Shown here piece after piece: positions 1-12,714 of a stretch of 64,000 nucleotides of DNA; the first letter of the stretch is position 1; each line of letters opens with the position of its first letter. The notes beneath the pieces were generated by a model that ran no database searches, was not told the origin of the DNA, and was given only the letters and a program-made list of their open reading frames with translations. The stretch spans positions 232,437-296,436 of the forward strand of contig JAQFVV010006849.1 of the NCBI GenBank assembly GCA_028023455.1, in the 5' to 3' direction. Source of the stretch: Epiperipatus broadwayi. Taxonomy: Eukaryota; Onychophora; Udeonychophora; Euonychophora; Peripatidae. The translations under genes were made by a program, and so were the position numbers.

Positions 1-2
1 CC

Positions 3-380
3 CTGCACTACCCGATAAATTATTCCAAAGACAAAGTTGACCTTGACCAAATCCCCCATGTCGTTTATAGCATCTCATGCCCTCAACCTGGATGCTATGC
101 TATTTACTATGGTGAAACCAAAGCCACCATTAACAATAGCACCACTCAACACAAATACACATATAAAATGGCACAGAAAAATAATGACAATTCTTCAATA
201 TTTTTAGAGCACTCAAAAAGGACCGGTCATATATTTGAACCCTCCAACCCTAGAATAGTATGCATTGAGAAAAATGATTGTAAACAAAAAATCAAAGAAG
301 TGTACTTTATTACTAGCAACAATAATTCCATTAACAGACTCGACACTTGCTTTGATATTTCCAAACATTGGGCTAATTAA
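3..380 (+). pseudogene. Penelope-like element endonuclease fragment (GIY-YIG)
   Basis: The frame is open from the window edge to a TAA at 378-380 (about 125 residues); a start codon and the reverse-transcriptase half would lie to the left, outside the window. It contains VVYSISCPQPGCYAIYYGET, which fits the start of the Penelope-type GIY-YIG endonuclease (VY.I.C....C...Y.GET) including its cysteine pair, followed by the downstream histidine block EHSKRTGH. The usual R..EH helix after GET is replaced by a stretch ending STTQH, so the nuclease is probably dead. Its sequence differs clearly from the Penelope pair at 1.3-5.8 kb, so this is a second subfamily. It is most likely the 3' end of a truncated insertion. 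Confidence 0.75.
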
Positions 381-1341
381 ATAATTTAAATATAATTTGC
401 ATATTACCATTTACATTCTACTATGCACTATTTGTTTTTATGGGTATGAATATGAGGCAAAACACCTCGAAAGCACTCAGCTGTCAATTATTTTATTGAT
501 TCATATAAGTATTTATTATAGCTTCTCTTTCCAGCACCTCAACATGCTTATAATTTTGTTATATTTCTTGTAAATAATGCTTACATTTGAAAACATAACA
601 TTTTAAAATAATACTCTTCTTAGGAACATTATTATACATTGGTTGCAGTGTTAACATTATTAAATCACACTGTAGCTTTTGCAGACTAATAAAAACAATA
701 AACTACAATTATTAATTTCATAATTAAAAAAGTAAATATCTGTATCATTTTTTTTAATCCATTTTTTTTTGTTTTCAAAAACTGTTAAAAAGATAAAATC
801 ATTTTTAAATGCTTTTATTTAATTTAGAATTTTTGTTTGCCTTGATTAAATCTTGTAACCAAATTTTAATATAGTTCTATCAAATGAATTTCCATCAAAT
901 TTTATACATATGTTAGCTATTGATGACAATGTGATATCATACTACAATATTTCAAGTTTGTCGATCCACCTATTCAATCTAATAGTATAAGCAGGCCAAA
1001 TTTCAAAACACATTACAGTATATTGCTTTGATAAATTTTCAGTAATATGCCTGTGGTACATTTTTGTAAATTATATTAAAATTAAATATTCATTAAAAAA
1101 TATTTAAAGTTAACTAAAATAAAAACAAATGAAAACTGAAATTTTACTTTTAATTATTTAAGTAAAATTTGCATTTGTTAAAATGTTGTCTTCACAAACA
1201 AAAAAATCTTGTAAACAATTTTTAATATGAGTCAACATAAAATACAATGCCATTGTTTTCATTCTTAGTATTTAAATTTCAATACAGAAAAAGAATCAGA
1301 ATTAAAAACAATTCTTTTTTTATGTTGCACTTCAAGTATAC
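381..1341. other. AT-rich intergenic DNA
   Basis: No coding frame or RNA gene was recognised. The only notable item is TTAAATTTCAATA at 1272-1284, which recurs at 5782-5794 on the other side of the Penelope pair. Confidence 0.6.
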
Positions 1342-1627
1342 AATAGTCAAATATGTTTAAAAATACATATATACAAGCAACAAAGATTACAAATTATAAA
1401 ATTATTATATAAGAGCCTTTTTCGGCAAATTATGTTTTTTTGCTCTTTTCAATATGTCTCTACGATTTAAAGCACATACAGCGACATCTATATCAATACA
1501 TGAGAGAAGACAGATAAACAAATGGATATCTGACACGATCTATTATGTGATTTTTTTTTTCTCCTCAATTCTACTACAAAATTACTCTGTTATATATATT
1601 GAATGGATATATATCCACATATATTAA

Positions 1628-2038
1628 TTAATTAACTATCCATTCTTTATCCATTAACCACTTATTATTTAACTTAATGGATGTTTTGTATATATTCATA
1701 CAGTTGTTTTTATTATACATGATGTAGATTGTTTCATATATTTTATGACTATTAACATTTTTAATATAATCAAGAACCCTTATATTATCAATACAATTTA
1801 TTTTATGTCCATACTGCAAATAATGAACATATAATACAGATCTATCATCTTTCCTAGCAATAGCATCATTGTGTTCTTTAGCTCTTTCTCCCAATTGCTT
1901 TGATGTCTGGCCATAGTAAATCATATTACAAAAATTACATCTAATTTTATAAACCATTCCTCTCTTATATTTTATATCATCTTTCATCCTACAATTAGTT
2001 ATCAATTTATCCAAATTTTTGCTATTTGCCCAACCCAC
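1628..2038 (-). pseudogene. Penelope-like GIY-YIG endonuclease domain, left copy
   Basis: This 136-residue frame continues the RT protein after a frameshift. It contains GMVYKIRCNFCNMIYYGQTS and then LGERAKEHND: the cysteine pair C..C, the tyrosines of the GIY-YIG motif, the catalytic-type arginine and the EH helix of Penelope endonucleases, followed by an H...H segment (VHYLQYGH). All expected elements look present, so only the frameshift upstream separates it from a working polyprotein. The stop is at 1628-1630. The enzyme nicks target DNA to prime reverse transcription in this class. Confidence 0.85.
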
Positions 2039-2075
2039 GTTAATGTTTTTATCTATATAATTTTTACTTTTTTAT

Positions 2076-3575
2076 TTAATATATTATATACACTAGGCAA
2101 ATATATGAAATTTTTATCCACTTCTTTTGTTTATTAGTCCTACATCTATTATTATTCGTGCTATTTACTCCATGTTGTGAAAATATATTATCAACACTAC
2201 GCGCTGCATATCCATATCCCATATATGTTTGTTTAAATTTATCCTTCTGTAACATAGCAATATTTCTATCGGTATTAAATCTATCATTCTTATATTTAAA
2301 ATTCTTAATTACACTCATCTTTTGTATCCATGGTTGTTTTGAATCAATTGATATAATTTTCCTTAATTTATAATCTTTAATAAAATGCTTAATTATAATA
2401 TCATTATTTTGATTTAAAATAATTTCAATATCTAAATACCTTATTTCATTATCAATTTCTTTCATAGTAAACCTAATATTATCAACATTATTATTAAATT
2501 GTTTATATAATTTATATATTGCCCTCTTATTACCAATTATCAAACTATCATCTACATATCTAAAATAATGTAGTACTTCTTTTTTAAGTATACTGCCTTT
2601 TATAATATTGATTTCCATGTCATTAATGAACATAGATGCCATAAGCCCACTAATCACGCATCCCATTACCCATCCCTTATTTATACTCCAATATTCATTA
2701 TTATATTTAAAATATAAACTATTATATATTAGGTTCATTGCTTCATTTATAATAATAATTATGCTATTATCATTGATATATAGAGATAAAGCCTTTATGA
2801 CAATACTAATGCTTTTAATTCTAGGGATACTAGGGTATATCGATTCTATGTCCATCACAAAGATACTGTGGTTTCTATTTATATTCATCATATTTAATTT
2901 ATCAATAATAGCCTCTGTATTTTTTATACAATATTGTCCATAAATAATAATATCAGCTATCCATTTGTTGAAATATTTACAAAATTTATGTAAAATGAAA
3001 TTGCTAAAATTAAACAATAATCTTAAAGGGTTATCTTCCTTATGCGTTTTTACCTTACAAAATATATATGGGTTCTCATATGAATTAGGATATAAAGAAT
3101 AATATTGATTATCACTATTAATGTTATTAAGCTTCATCTTTTTTAACAATTTTACATATTTATTTTTTATATTATTTGTAGGATCTTCAGATAATCTACT
3201 ATACCCCTCATTTTTTATTACACTATCTATTCTATCATTATAGTCCTTAGCGTACATTACAACAAAACGACAACTTTTATCTTCTTTACTTATTACTATC
3301 CCAGAGCCATTACATATATATCTAATTTCGTTTATTATTTTTCTGTAGTTATAATCCCTATTAGAAATATTAAGTTTGTATAAATGTCTATTTAAAACAC
3401 AATGTAATTTCTTTTTCTCCCCGTATGAAATATGTGCCAGTTCAATGTCTGTTATAAACCTCTTCTTTATATCTTTGTCTATAAATGGGATAAATGATGG
3501 ATTTTTACTCAGTAAATTACTTTGTTCACATGAAAATTTATAGTCCGTTAAATTTAAAAAACATGTTTCAGACAA
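2076..3575 (-). pseudogene. Penelope-like reverse transcriptase, left copy
   Basis: An almost complete 499-residue reading frame. The reverse-transcriptase core carries FRYVDDSLI (catalytic YVDD), a palm motif IFVMDIESIYPSIPR and the GCVISGLMAS segment expected of Penelope-type RTs. The frame opens inside the 24 bp loop between the two arms, where the first in-frame start would be TTG, so the true start is uncertain. Compared with the right arm, a 2 bp insertion near 2095-2100 shifts the frame and gives a false C-terminus; the endonuclease follows at 1628-2038 in another frame. Originally this was a single RT-endonuclease protein of about 650 residues. No other disabling change was noticed in the RT part, making it the better preserved of the two copies. 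Confidence 0.85.
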
Positions 3576-3580
3576 TTTTA

Positions 3581-5506
3581 TAAATTTAACGGACTATAAA
3601 TTTTCACGTGAACAAAGTAATTTACTGAATAAAAATCCATCATTTATCCCATTTATAGACAAAGATATAAAGAAGAGGATTATAACAGACATTGAATTGG
3701 CACATATTTCATACGGGGAGAAAAAGAAATTGCATTGTGTTTTAAATAGACATTTATACGAACTTAATATTTCTAATAGGGATTATAACTACAGAAAATA
3801 ATAAACGAAATTAGATATATATGTAATGGCTCTGGGATTGTAATAAGTAAAGAAGATAAAGGTTGTCGTTTTGTTGTAATGTACGCTAAGGACTATAATG
3901 ATAGAATAGATAATGTAATAAAAAATGAGGGGTATAGTAGATTATCTGAAGATCCTACAAATAATATAAAAAATAAATATGTAAAATTGTTAAAAAAGAT
4001 GAAGCTTAATAACATTATAAGTGATAATCAATATTATTCTTTATATCCTAATTCATATGAGAACCCATATATATTTTGTAAGGTAAAAACGCATAAGGAA
4101 GATAACCCTTTAAGATTATTGTTTAATTTTAGCAATTTCATTTTACATAAATTTTGTAAATATTTAAACAAATGGATAGCTGATATTATTGGTTATGGAC
4201 AATATTATATAAAAAATACAGAGGTGATTATTGATAAATTAAATATGATGAATAGAAATAGAAATACAGTATCTTTGTGATGGACATAGAATCGATGTAC
4301 CCTAGTATCCCTAGAATTAAAAGTATTAGTATCATCATAAAGGCTTTATCTCTATATATCAATGATGATAGCATAATTAGTATTATAAATGAAACATTGA
4401 ACCTAATAAATAATAGTTCATATTTTAAATATAATAATGAATATTGGAGTATAAATAAGGGATGGGTAATGGGATGCGCGATTAGTGGGCTTATGGCATC
4501 TATGTTCATTAATGACATGGAAATCAATATTATAAAAGGCAGTATACTTAAAAAAGAAGTACTACATTATTTTAGATATGTAGATGATAGTTTGATAATT
4601 GGTAATAAGAGGGCAATATATAAATTATATAAACAATTTAATAATAATGTTGATAATATTAGGTTTACTACGAAAGAAATTGATAATGAAATAAGGTATT
4701 TAGTTACTGAAATTATTTTAAATCAAAATAATGATATTATAATTAAGCATTTTATTAAAGATTATAAATTAAAGAAAATTATATCAATTGATTCAAAACA
4801 ACCATGGATACAAAAGATGAGTGTAATTAAGAATTTTAAATATAAGAATGATAGATTTAATACAGATAGAAATATTGCTATGTTACAGAAGGATAAATTT
4901 AAACAAATATATATGGGATATGGATATGCAGCGCGTAGTATTGATAATATATTTTCACAACATGGAGTAAATAGCACAAATAATAATAGATGTAGGACTA
5001 ATAAACAAAAGAAGTGGATAAAAATTTCATATTTGCCTAGTGTATATAATATATTAAATAAAAAAAGTAAAAATTGTATAGATAAAAACATTAACGTGGG
5101 ATGGGCTAATAGCTAAAATTTGGATAAATTGATAACTAATTGTAGGATGAAAGATGATATAAAATATAAGAGAGGAATGGTTTATAAAATTAGATGTAAT
5201 TTTTGTAATATGATTTACTCTGGCCAGACATCAAAGCAATTGGGAGAAAGAGTTAAAGAACACAATGATGCTATTGCTAGGAAAGATGATAGATTTGCGT
5301 TATATGTTCATTATTTGCAGTACGGACATAAAATAAATTGTATTGATAATATAAGTGTTCTTGATTATATTAAAAATGTTAATAGACGTAAAATATATGA
5401 AACAATCTACATCATGTATAATAAAAACAACTGTATGAATATATACAAAACATCCATTAAGTTAAATAATAAGTGATTAATGGATAAAGAATGGATAGTT
5501 AATTAA
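3581..5506 (+). pseudogene. Penelope-like RT and endonuclease, right copy (broken)
   Basis: Inverted duplicate of the left copy. The YVDD motif is at about 4578-4589 and the GIY-YIG segment at about 5170-5280. Four lesions are visible by comparison with the left arm: a 1 bp deletion near 3797, a 1 bp net deletion near 4264 that ends the second segment at TGA 4278-4280, a nonsense codon (AGC TAA) at 5114-5116 where the left arm has AAA, and TGG to TGA at 5474-5476. The longest surviving pieces are 3879-4280, 4277-5116 and 5120-5476. It has no shared lesion with the left copy, so the two arms have decayed independently since they formed. Confidence 0.85.
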
Positions 5507-5783
5507 TTAATATATGTGGATATATATCCATTCAATATATATAACAGAGTAATTTTGTAGTAGAAAGAAAAAAATCACATAATAGATCGTGTCAGATATC
5601 CATTTGTTTATCTGTCTTCTCTCATGTATTGATATAGATGTCGCTGTATGTGCTTTAAATCGTAGAGACATATTGAAAAGAGCAAAAAAACATAATTTGC
5701 CGAAAAAGGCTTTTATATAATAATTTTATAATTTGTAATCTTTGTTGCTTGTATATATGTATTTTTAAACATATTTGACTATT

Positions 5784-7205
5784 AAATTTCAATATAAATA
5801 ATTAAAAATGACTCTGCAAAATATTTTATAACTAAAAAGTAAAAAAAAAAATATTTGGGTTAATATACTGAACTTGAAATAAAAGTGGAAAATGTCCATA
5901 AATTAATTATTTCAATCACTATTTTTAAAATTATTCATTGAATTAAGCAATTTATAGATGCCCAATGTTATTTCAAATTACATATACCAACCAAAATTAT
6001 GGTTGAAAAAAATATATTTTTGGATTTTTAGTATATAAGTCAAATAAAATAAAAGTATTTTATGTATTAAAAAAAAAAATTATATATATATGAAAAAAAT
6101 TAATGAAATGTTAAAAATATGACCATTTTTTAACAAGTTCAATTCTTACAATGACATACTGAATTTTTTTTTACATTTGGTTGACAGTACAATTTCTCTC
6201 AAAACTAGTTTATGCAATGTAAAGATAAAGTATTATGTTTCGTTAACCTATCATGGAGAAAGTAATAAAGTTAAAAATTTATGACCATTATTGTAAATGC
6301 AAATAAAGATTTTAAATTTTTAAAATTATTAATTTTAAATTTAATCACAAATTGTAAATTTTGATATATAAGTTTTAAAATAGATAATTGAATAACAGGT
6401 TTATTATAATTCTCATATCATTAAAATGATATATCAAAAAACATCTCAGCATTTCAAAACATTATATTTTTTGTTCCCGTTCAGTTTAGCAAAAAAAAAA
6501 AATTGGGTTGGTTCCACATTTTGGTCCACAAAAAAACAACATTTTTTTGTTGTTGTTGTCCTGCAGTTTGGTTCTGAGTGATATAGCCTTTAATATTTTT
6601 TTTATTCATATTTTATTTCCATTAAAAATAAACATTGTTGCTACAATAATTCAAAACATTTTATTATTATATTTTTAAAATATAACATACATGAAATGAA
6701 ATAATGATCTCAACCACTGTATGTTTTACAATTTTATAAATCGGAATGAATTACAGTATTTAAAAGAATAAGATATAAGGTAAGAAATTTACTATAAATT
6801 AGTATGGAAATTAATTAAATTTCATTATAAATTGGTTAACACATTTACTAACTGAATAAATTTTTTATATATCAATATTTTAACTAAAACAAATGAAAAT
6901 TGGCTTTAATTATTAAAACATTTTCTAACATACTTTCATTCAGACTACGATTTCCACAGTGAATAATTTTAAATCAAAGAACAATCACCCAACAGTAACT
7001 TTTGTTGTTAGAGCTCCTAAAACTACCATTGCAATATTATATAAATGTGAATATGTGTGTTTATTTTCTTCTTAAAATTCTAAAATACAATTTATTCTTT
7101 CTAGTCACTTTATATTGTCAAAATTATTCAACAAAAATTCAATGTCTACATCTATGAAATAGGCAATCTCTGTATAGCTAACTATTTTTTTTTTTAAAAA
7201 AAAAA
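5784..7205. other. AT-rich DNA, no gene seen
   Basis: Long A and T runs and no coding signal on either strand. Nothing here is explained by the neighbouring elements. Confidence 0.5.
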
Positions 7206-7207
7206 AT

Positions 7208-8609
7208 GTCTACATCATTTACATCCTCATGGGGTGTCTTACTTTTATTAGATGATCCTCCTTCATCTTCACTTGCGACTAAATTTTTTTGTAAGAGCTC
7301 CAATTTTTTGTAAAGAATTAAATAAAATTTGAAAACAAGAATTCAAATAAACTGTTCCTAAGAGACTTTCATTTTCTAATAATGATTTTTAGTGATTAGA
7401 CATTTAATCATGCAAAATATCAGCAAAAACAATTTTTTAATTTTTGTAATTTTATTTTATATTTAATCCAAATTCTGAAAAATCACTTAACATTAATTGC
7501 CCATTCTGTAATTTCATAGTTGCTTCTGTTAAGTTGATAATGTGTCAACAATTAAGCTTAATTTCAACAATTTATTTTTGGGAAAATAATAATCTAAATT
7601 ATTTTCTGATAACATTTAACAAATGTTTTTACATTCTAATAATGTTTTAAATATATTATACATACTACACCATCTAGTTATATAGCCCAAAACTGATCTT
7701 TAATTTTATTATTTTTATATTTCAATATAAGAGGTGGAATTCACAACTTTTTTTACTAATTCATGTAGTTCAGATATAGTGTTATTTAAATAGGCATCTT
7801 TAATAGAATCTTTAACTGCTAATTGAAAGATATATACAGCACAGAACTTCTTTAGATTGATCCCTACTTCAGTTTTCATTATAGTTGACTATTCTTCTGT
7901 ATCAATTCCTAATAATTGATAAATTTGATCATATTAGCTTTGTTATCTGCAATAGCAGAATAAGTTTGATGCATATCAATATTATATTTTCCTATTCCAA
8001 CCATTTTTTAAATATAAATCCCAGTATATTTCTCTTTTAATTTTATCATCTATTATCAATTGAGCATTAATTCCCAAAATTTATATATTTTATTGAGTAG
8101 CTATATCAACTTTTAATGGAATTATTCTTTTTTCAAGGACTTTAGTTATATGGGCAACAATTTTAGCCATCTCTGCTATCAATAATTTAATTTTTTCAGA
8201 ATTCACTGAAAATTTTTTGCCTATCACAATGGCAATTGGATTTTTTTTTTCTTTAATCATGAATGCTCGAATTTCAAATGGGCAACCATTAAATATAATA
8301 AGTTCTACACAAGTTTTAAGAATTGTTTTTTTTTGTTTTATTTTACTTTTTAAAATTCAGATTTTGTGAATTTATCTAAAGTTCCTTGCAAACAAATTTC
8401 TAATCCATTGACACACACTTGGAGTAGGTTCATCTTTCTTACTAAATTTTATCTTCTTCTTTTATCCACCTTTGAACATTGCAATGCTGCTTCAAGGACC
8501 ATTCCAAATTCACAGCATGATTTCCTTTGCATATATTACAGATGTTTTTATTTTCGATTTTATTATATTTAAAAAAATCCCTACTAGAGTTTATTCCATT
8601 TCTTCCCAT
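7208..8609 (-). pseudogene. Decayed BED-finger hAT transposase
   Basis: Reading the minus strand from 8609, an ATG opens a BED-type zinc finger (SRDFFKYNK, then C..C in NICNICKGN, then LKQH). After frameshifts, pieces typical of ZBED/hAT transposases follow in order: FARNF, an INAQLIIDD block near 8050, DNKANMIKFI near 7940, FQLAVKDSIKDA near 7830, TRWCSMYN near 7670, MKLQNGQLMLSDF near 7510, and an acidic EDEGGSSNKS segment near 7250. Order and spacing match the family, so the whole 1.4 kb is one gene relic. The C-terminal dimerisation region and element ends were not found. Several frameshifts and stops make it inactive. It is unrelated in position to the hAT element at 39-42 kb. Confidence 0.72.
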
Positions 8610-8716
8610 TCTGTTACTTAAACACAATAAAAAAACAAAAAAAATAAAAATTTTAAATTGATAACATTCTAATTGATAATAAAAACAAATATTTGAAAGA
8701 ATAAATAAAGAAGCAA

Positions 8717-8766
8717 AACTCTCCATACAGTAGTGCCACCCTGTTCCAACCAGAGTAATCAATGGA
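8717..8766 (+). repeat. Fragment of the fold-back repeat family
   Basis: The stretch AAGCAAAACTCTCCATACAG, followed by TAGTGCCAC and AGAGTAATCAATGGATGC, matches the hairpin arm of the family seen in full at 16.1, 20.9, 36.1 and 41.9 kb. No second arm or flanking duplication was seen. It sits just 5' of the hAT relic (minus). Confidence 0.65.
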
Positions 8767-10661
8767 TGCTAGAAGTACATAAACACTTAAATTACATTAA
8801 CTTGGATTATCAGTCCAACAAGAGATCAGCACTAAATCATCGATTAATTCAAAATCCTCAATTTAGCATACGGAACATCACATTGACATTAAAGTTATTT
8901 ATTATTAAACAATCCTTACTTTTATTGCTATTATAGATAGCAGCTGACTAATAAAGAGTGTATGCTGACCATTTTTCTGACAAATACGATAAAGTAAAGC
9001 TAAATGACACCATAATGATTGATATGATGATTTGAAAATCGGAACTAAAAAAAAAAGAAACTTAAAAATTTTCGGATACAGTTCTGGTTTTTATTCCTGC
9101 AAAAATAATGGATTTTCCCCCTGTTTAGTTATGGTTGAAGCCCTAAAAAAAAAAGACACGCTTTTTAGAAATGATCAGATTTATTGCTCCAAAGCTCATA
9201 AGAAATTCGAGTACAGATTGCCAAAACTGGGCTCAATCTAAGAATTTTTTATCCCAGATTGTGACACTCTGTCTTGTACCAAATCACACAGAGATATATA
9301 ATTTGATAGATGACTTTTAATGCAGAACACACATATAAAAGCAAACATTTATTAAATTATGCAATAATTTTAAATGTTTAGTAAAAAATAACATTAACGA
9401 ATCATAATTTGTAAGTGCAAATAAACACTGGTAATTGCATTTGATCACACTATGCATGCACATACACATATATGGAAAATTGAATTTCCTCAAATTACTG
9501 ACAATTATTTATATATTTTTTTAAATATAATAAATAATTTTATTTTCTGGAAAGAAAAAATTTGAAAAAAAAATGTACCCAGAGAGTAAGAATTTATTAA
9601 TTCTTTCTAAACTTCTCTGAATTAATTCTCAGTGCTTTTATTTATGTATTGTTTTAAAATAAGCTTTTAACAAAAAAGTCATCAAAAATTTTTATAAAAG
9701 ATACACTCATGTATTTGCAGTGATTCAAGAGAAAACTGACTTTCTATTAGATCATGTGATTTGAGCATGCATACTACATATCTTATTCTCACTAATTTAC
9801 ATGAAAAATATAAAAAAATGTTTCTCTGTACATCTTATGTATATCATGTAGTATATCAATTTTTTTTTTGACATTATGGTTTAATAAATTATTAAATAAA
9901 TAAAAATGGTAACTAACATTTAGTGAAAATGATTATATCAACATTTTCCTGTGATGTTTCAAAAGCAATTGCTCTGTAACTAAACAATGAAAATTTTGAA
10001 AAATAATATCCCTATTTTAATAATTTATATGTTTTATATTTAATTTTTTCTTTCTAAATACAGATAAAAGAAATTGCAAACACAGGCAGACAATAAATAA
10101 ATAAATAAATTTAAAATAAAAATAAGAACAGTATAAAAATGCAGGCACTGGTTGATAAATATTATGAAAATTTAGTTATTAATTGATAACAATACAAAAA
10201 AATAGCACTATCCAAAAAGTTCATGACAAATAAAAAAAAAAAAGACACAAATTTGAAGTATTATGAATTGAAGAAATGAAAACAACAGTTCAAAAGGCAA
10301 AAAAATAATAATAATGAAAAAAGGTTTAGCAGTATAGAAAATTAATAAAATGGTGAAAATTAAAATAAAAATTATAAAATCATGTAAATTTGAAATAGTT
10401 TTAAAATACAATGTTGTTTCCTCTTATCGTAAATCATCTACTGTAATATTGAATAATCAATGGATACCATAAGGTATAATACTATAAAAAAAATTTATAT
10501 GCAGACTGACTAGTTTCTAGCATTTGATTTTGTAGGTAAAAATTAGAATTCAAAGCGGAAAACAATGCATTTACACATCACTATTTGTTTCTTTATACTA
10601 TTCAAACTTTAAAAATCATAGGTTTCAAACTCAGACTCTCTTGCATGGCTATATAAATCTG
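8767..10661. other. AT-rich DNA, no gene seen
   Basis: Only short chance reading frames with poly-lysine or poly-phenylalanine composition. No RNA gene or repeat structure was recognised. Confidence 0.5.
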
Positions 10662-10777
10662 ACATCAGATCAGTTTCTATATATTTTTGAAATCTCAACT
10701 TCATAACAAATATAGTCTTCTTCTAACCTTTAGTTAGAAATTGGGATCACAAAAATATATAGAAACTGATCCAATGT
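10662..10777. repeat. Short hairpin (inverted repeat) element
   Basis: The arms at 10668-10689 and 10750-10771 are perfect 22 bp inverted copies (GATCAGTTTCTATATATTTT...), extending with mismatches to about 38 bp each. The loop is about 60 bp. Size and shape fit a small MITE. No clear target duplication. Confidence 0.6.
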
Positions 10778-11519
10778 TAGGTGTAATAATTATACAAGTG
10801 GATTAGACTGGGTTTAAAGTCTTGGATTTTTTTTTTAATTTCTGATTATTAATTTAAATAGTATAAAAGTCAATGTTGTCTGCTAAACACAACAGTTTCA
10901 ATTGAGAATCCTAATGACAAAGGCAAAATACAGAAAACATTTAATTTGGAAATGAAAATTTTATAGCATTACCGCGCCTAGTGTTCATTGATTACTCAAA
11001 CGTACACTACATGTCTCTAAAGTAAGGAGAAGATGGCTATATTTGGAAGCATATGAGATATTGCCGGTAAACAAATAAATAACAAGAATGAAGTACATCA
11101 CACGCACTAAATGGGGAGCCAGTCAGTGGATGATCTTTTGTGGATAGCCAATCTGCGGATGATCCTTTTATTACAGAAACAAATCTTATTAACTACTACA
11201 AATAATTAGCCAGTCAAATCAATATTTGTTCAAAAATAATGTTTATAATATATATCGTTGTTACATTTTAAACTTCGAAAACTGTTTTTATAAGCACAGA
11301 TTACATTCCATGTTAGAAATCAAACAATGTTTCTCTGGGTAATGTTTGCTATTAAGCCAAATTATTAGACCGCTATAATTATGATATTTCCATTCTACAT
11401 ATTAAAAACTACACTATTTCTTTGTACTTGTTAACCTATTTCTATTACCGAGCAAATACCATCATCACAAACTTTAACAAACACGTCATATAAATAATTA
11501 AATATTTAGAAAAACAAAT

Positions 11520-11830
11520 ACTGTATTGTTTTTTAAATTTCCCACTTTAAATGAGACAAACGATAATGAAAGCCTTGACTTCCGTTTCTAATTAAAATTT
11601 TAACAGTATTGTATATGACAAAAGAAAATATAAATCGAGGAAGTACGCTAGATAGCAAATTCTCACCTGAATTCCGCATCAAGTATGTTTATTTAAAAAA
11701 AAAAAAGGGTTAAGACAACATTTTATGACTTTAATGTACACGCTTGTGGAACAATCGATAGAGTCTTAATGGTAATTTTTCTATTATGCTGCCCTCTTTT
11801 GGTTATTTGTGACATTATTTCGTAACTCAA
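11520..11830 (-). repeat. Diverged dispersed repeat (also at 42.6-42.86 kb, part at 21.25 kb)
   Basis: Shared blocks with 42.6-42.86 kb: an ACAGTATTGTATA-like block, TAGCAAAAT.T.ACCT, and ATGCTGCCCTCTTTTG. The middle block also occurs at 21257-21283. On the minus strand the middle block reads GGAATTCAGGTGAGA, which looks like an exon end plus 5' splice site, and the last reads CCAAAAGAGGGCAGC, close to the CTCF core. Identity is low, so this is an old family. Confidence 0.4.
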
Positions 11831-12260
11831 ATATATTACAAAGTCCAATGTACAATACAATATGAAATTTGTAAAATAAAAAATAGAAGGCAAATAATTA
11901 GTATAAAATTTCTATATTAGCACAAATTCTTACAAATTTCTTACTGCTAATTTGAAAATATTTTAAATAAAAACATATTTCTCAGCCTAAAATATGAAAA
12001 TCAATCTGAAAAATAACTGGTCTCTTATATCAACCCAGATAATTGTTTCCAAATTTTTTATTATTCATTTTATTCTAATGAATGTCTTCATTTTTTAAGG
12101 TCACGTATTAAAGACATATTATTTCTCTCATTCCGTGAATTTTCTTAAGGTTGATTATGGTGTTTAATTTTTCATTACAGTAAAGTTGAAATGAAAAGCA
12201 ATGACAAAATACGAATGATAATAGTGCAGAATTACAATTCGCGGTAAAATAAGTTTTTAA

Positions 12261-12714
12261 ATCTTTATAGATATAATAAACACCTCCAATACTTCCCCCC
12301 CTTTTTTTTTTAAATTCATATAAATAAAGATATAATAAAAGGTAAATGACCCTCCAGATGTATTTCGTGCTGAACCAGCATTCACCAGTTAGCCCAGGTC
12401 ACTATCTCTCATATATATTTCTATTATTTGCAAAGTATTTATCTAGAGTAAATTGTTACATTTTCATTTACCATTGTCAAATTCCCTCCACTCACAACTT
12501 TGATGCTACCCATTTCAGATAAATACACTAATGATTACCACTAATCATCTTCGAAACTGGAGATTATCTCTAACACAGATATAAATTTTAAACCTCAGTT
12601 AAAGATTAATATATCTGATTTTTATTTTATTTTACACACACGTACAGAGTTATTTACCTTTCTCTGTCCCGTATGTAATATCTTTATAGATATAATAAAC
12701 ACCTCCAATACTTC
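12261..12714. repeat. 35 bp direct repeats flanking a 384 bp segment
   Basis: The same 35 bases (starting ATCTTTATAGATATAATAAA) occur at 12261-12295 and 12680-12714. The segment between carries 10 bp inverted ends AAAGGTAAAT (12338-12347 and inverted at about 12652-12661). Part of it (12350-12420) resembles 41260-41340 inside the MITE at 41.2 kb. A duplication accompanying an insertion, or unequal exchange, would explain the long direct repeats. Confidence 0.55.

Larger units (their letters stand above)
1342..5783. mobile_element. Head-to-head pair of Penelope-like elements (4.4 kb palindrome)
   Basis: The left arm (1342-3556, coding on minus) and right arm (3581-5783, coding on plus) are near-identical inverted copies of about 2.2 kb, separated by 24 bp. 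Both arms end with the same bases (AATAGTCAAATATG reading inward), so both 3' ends are full length. The 5' ends face each other. Each copy encodes one reverse transcriptase plus GIY-YIG endonuclease polyprotein, now broken in both arms. Penelope-like elements are known for tandem or inverted partial copies, and a symmetric head-to-head pair could arise in one insertion event. The 13 bp direct repeat at 1272-1284 and 5782-5794 may be a target duplication, although 57 bp lie between the left copy and the left arm. Confidence 0.85.

Noticed and set aside
2158-5091. Frames antisense to the Penelope genes (e.g. 2158-2373, 2608-2943, 4228-4527, 4762-5091)
   Set aside because: Shadows of the RT coding sequence.
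1342-5783. Hammerhead ribozyme inside the Penelope pair
   Set aside because: No CTGANGA...GAAA arrangement was found by eye in the ends or at the junction.
8366-9241. Short plus-strand frames around the hAT relic
   Set aside because: No protein-like pattern; the coding signal is on minus.
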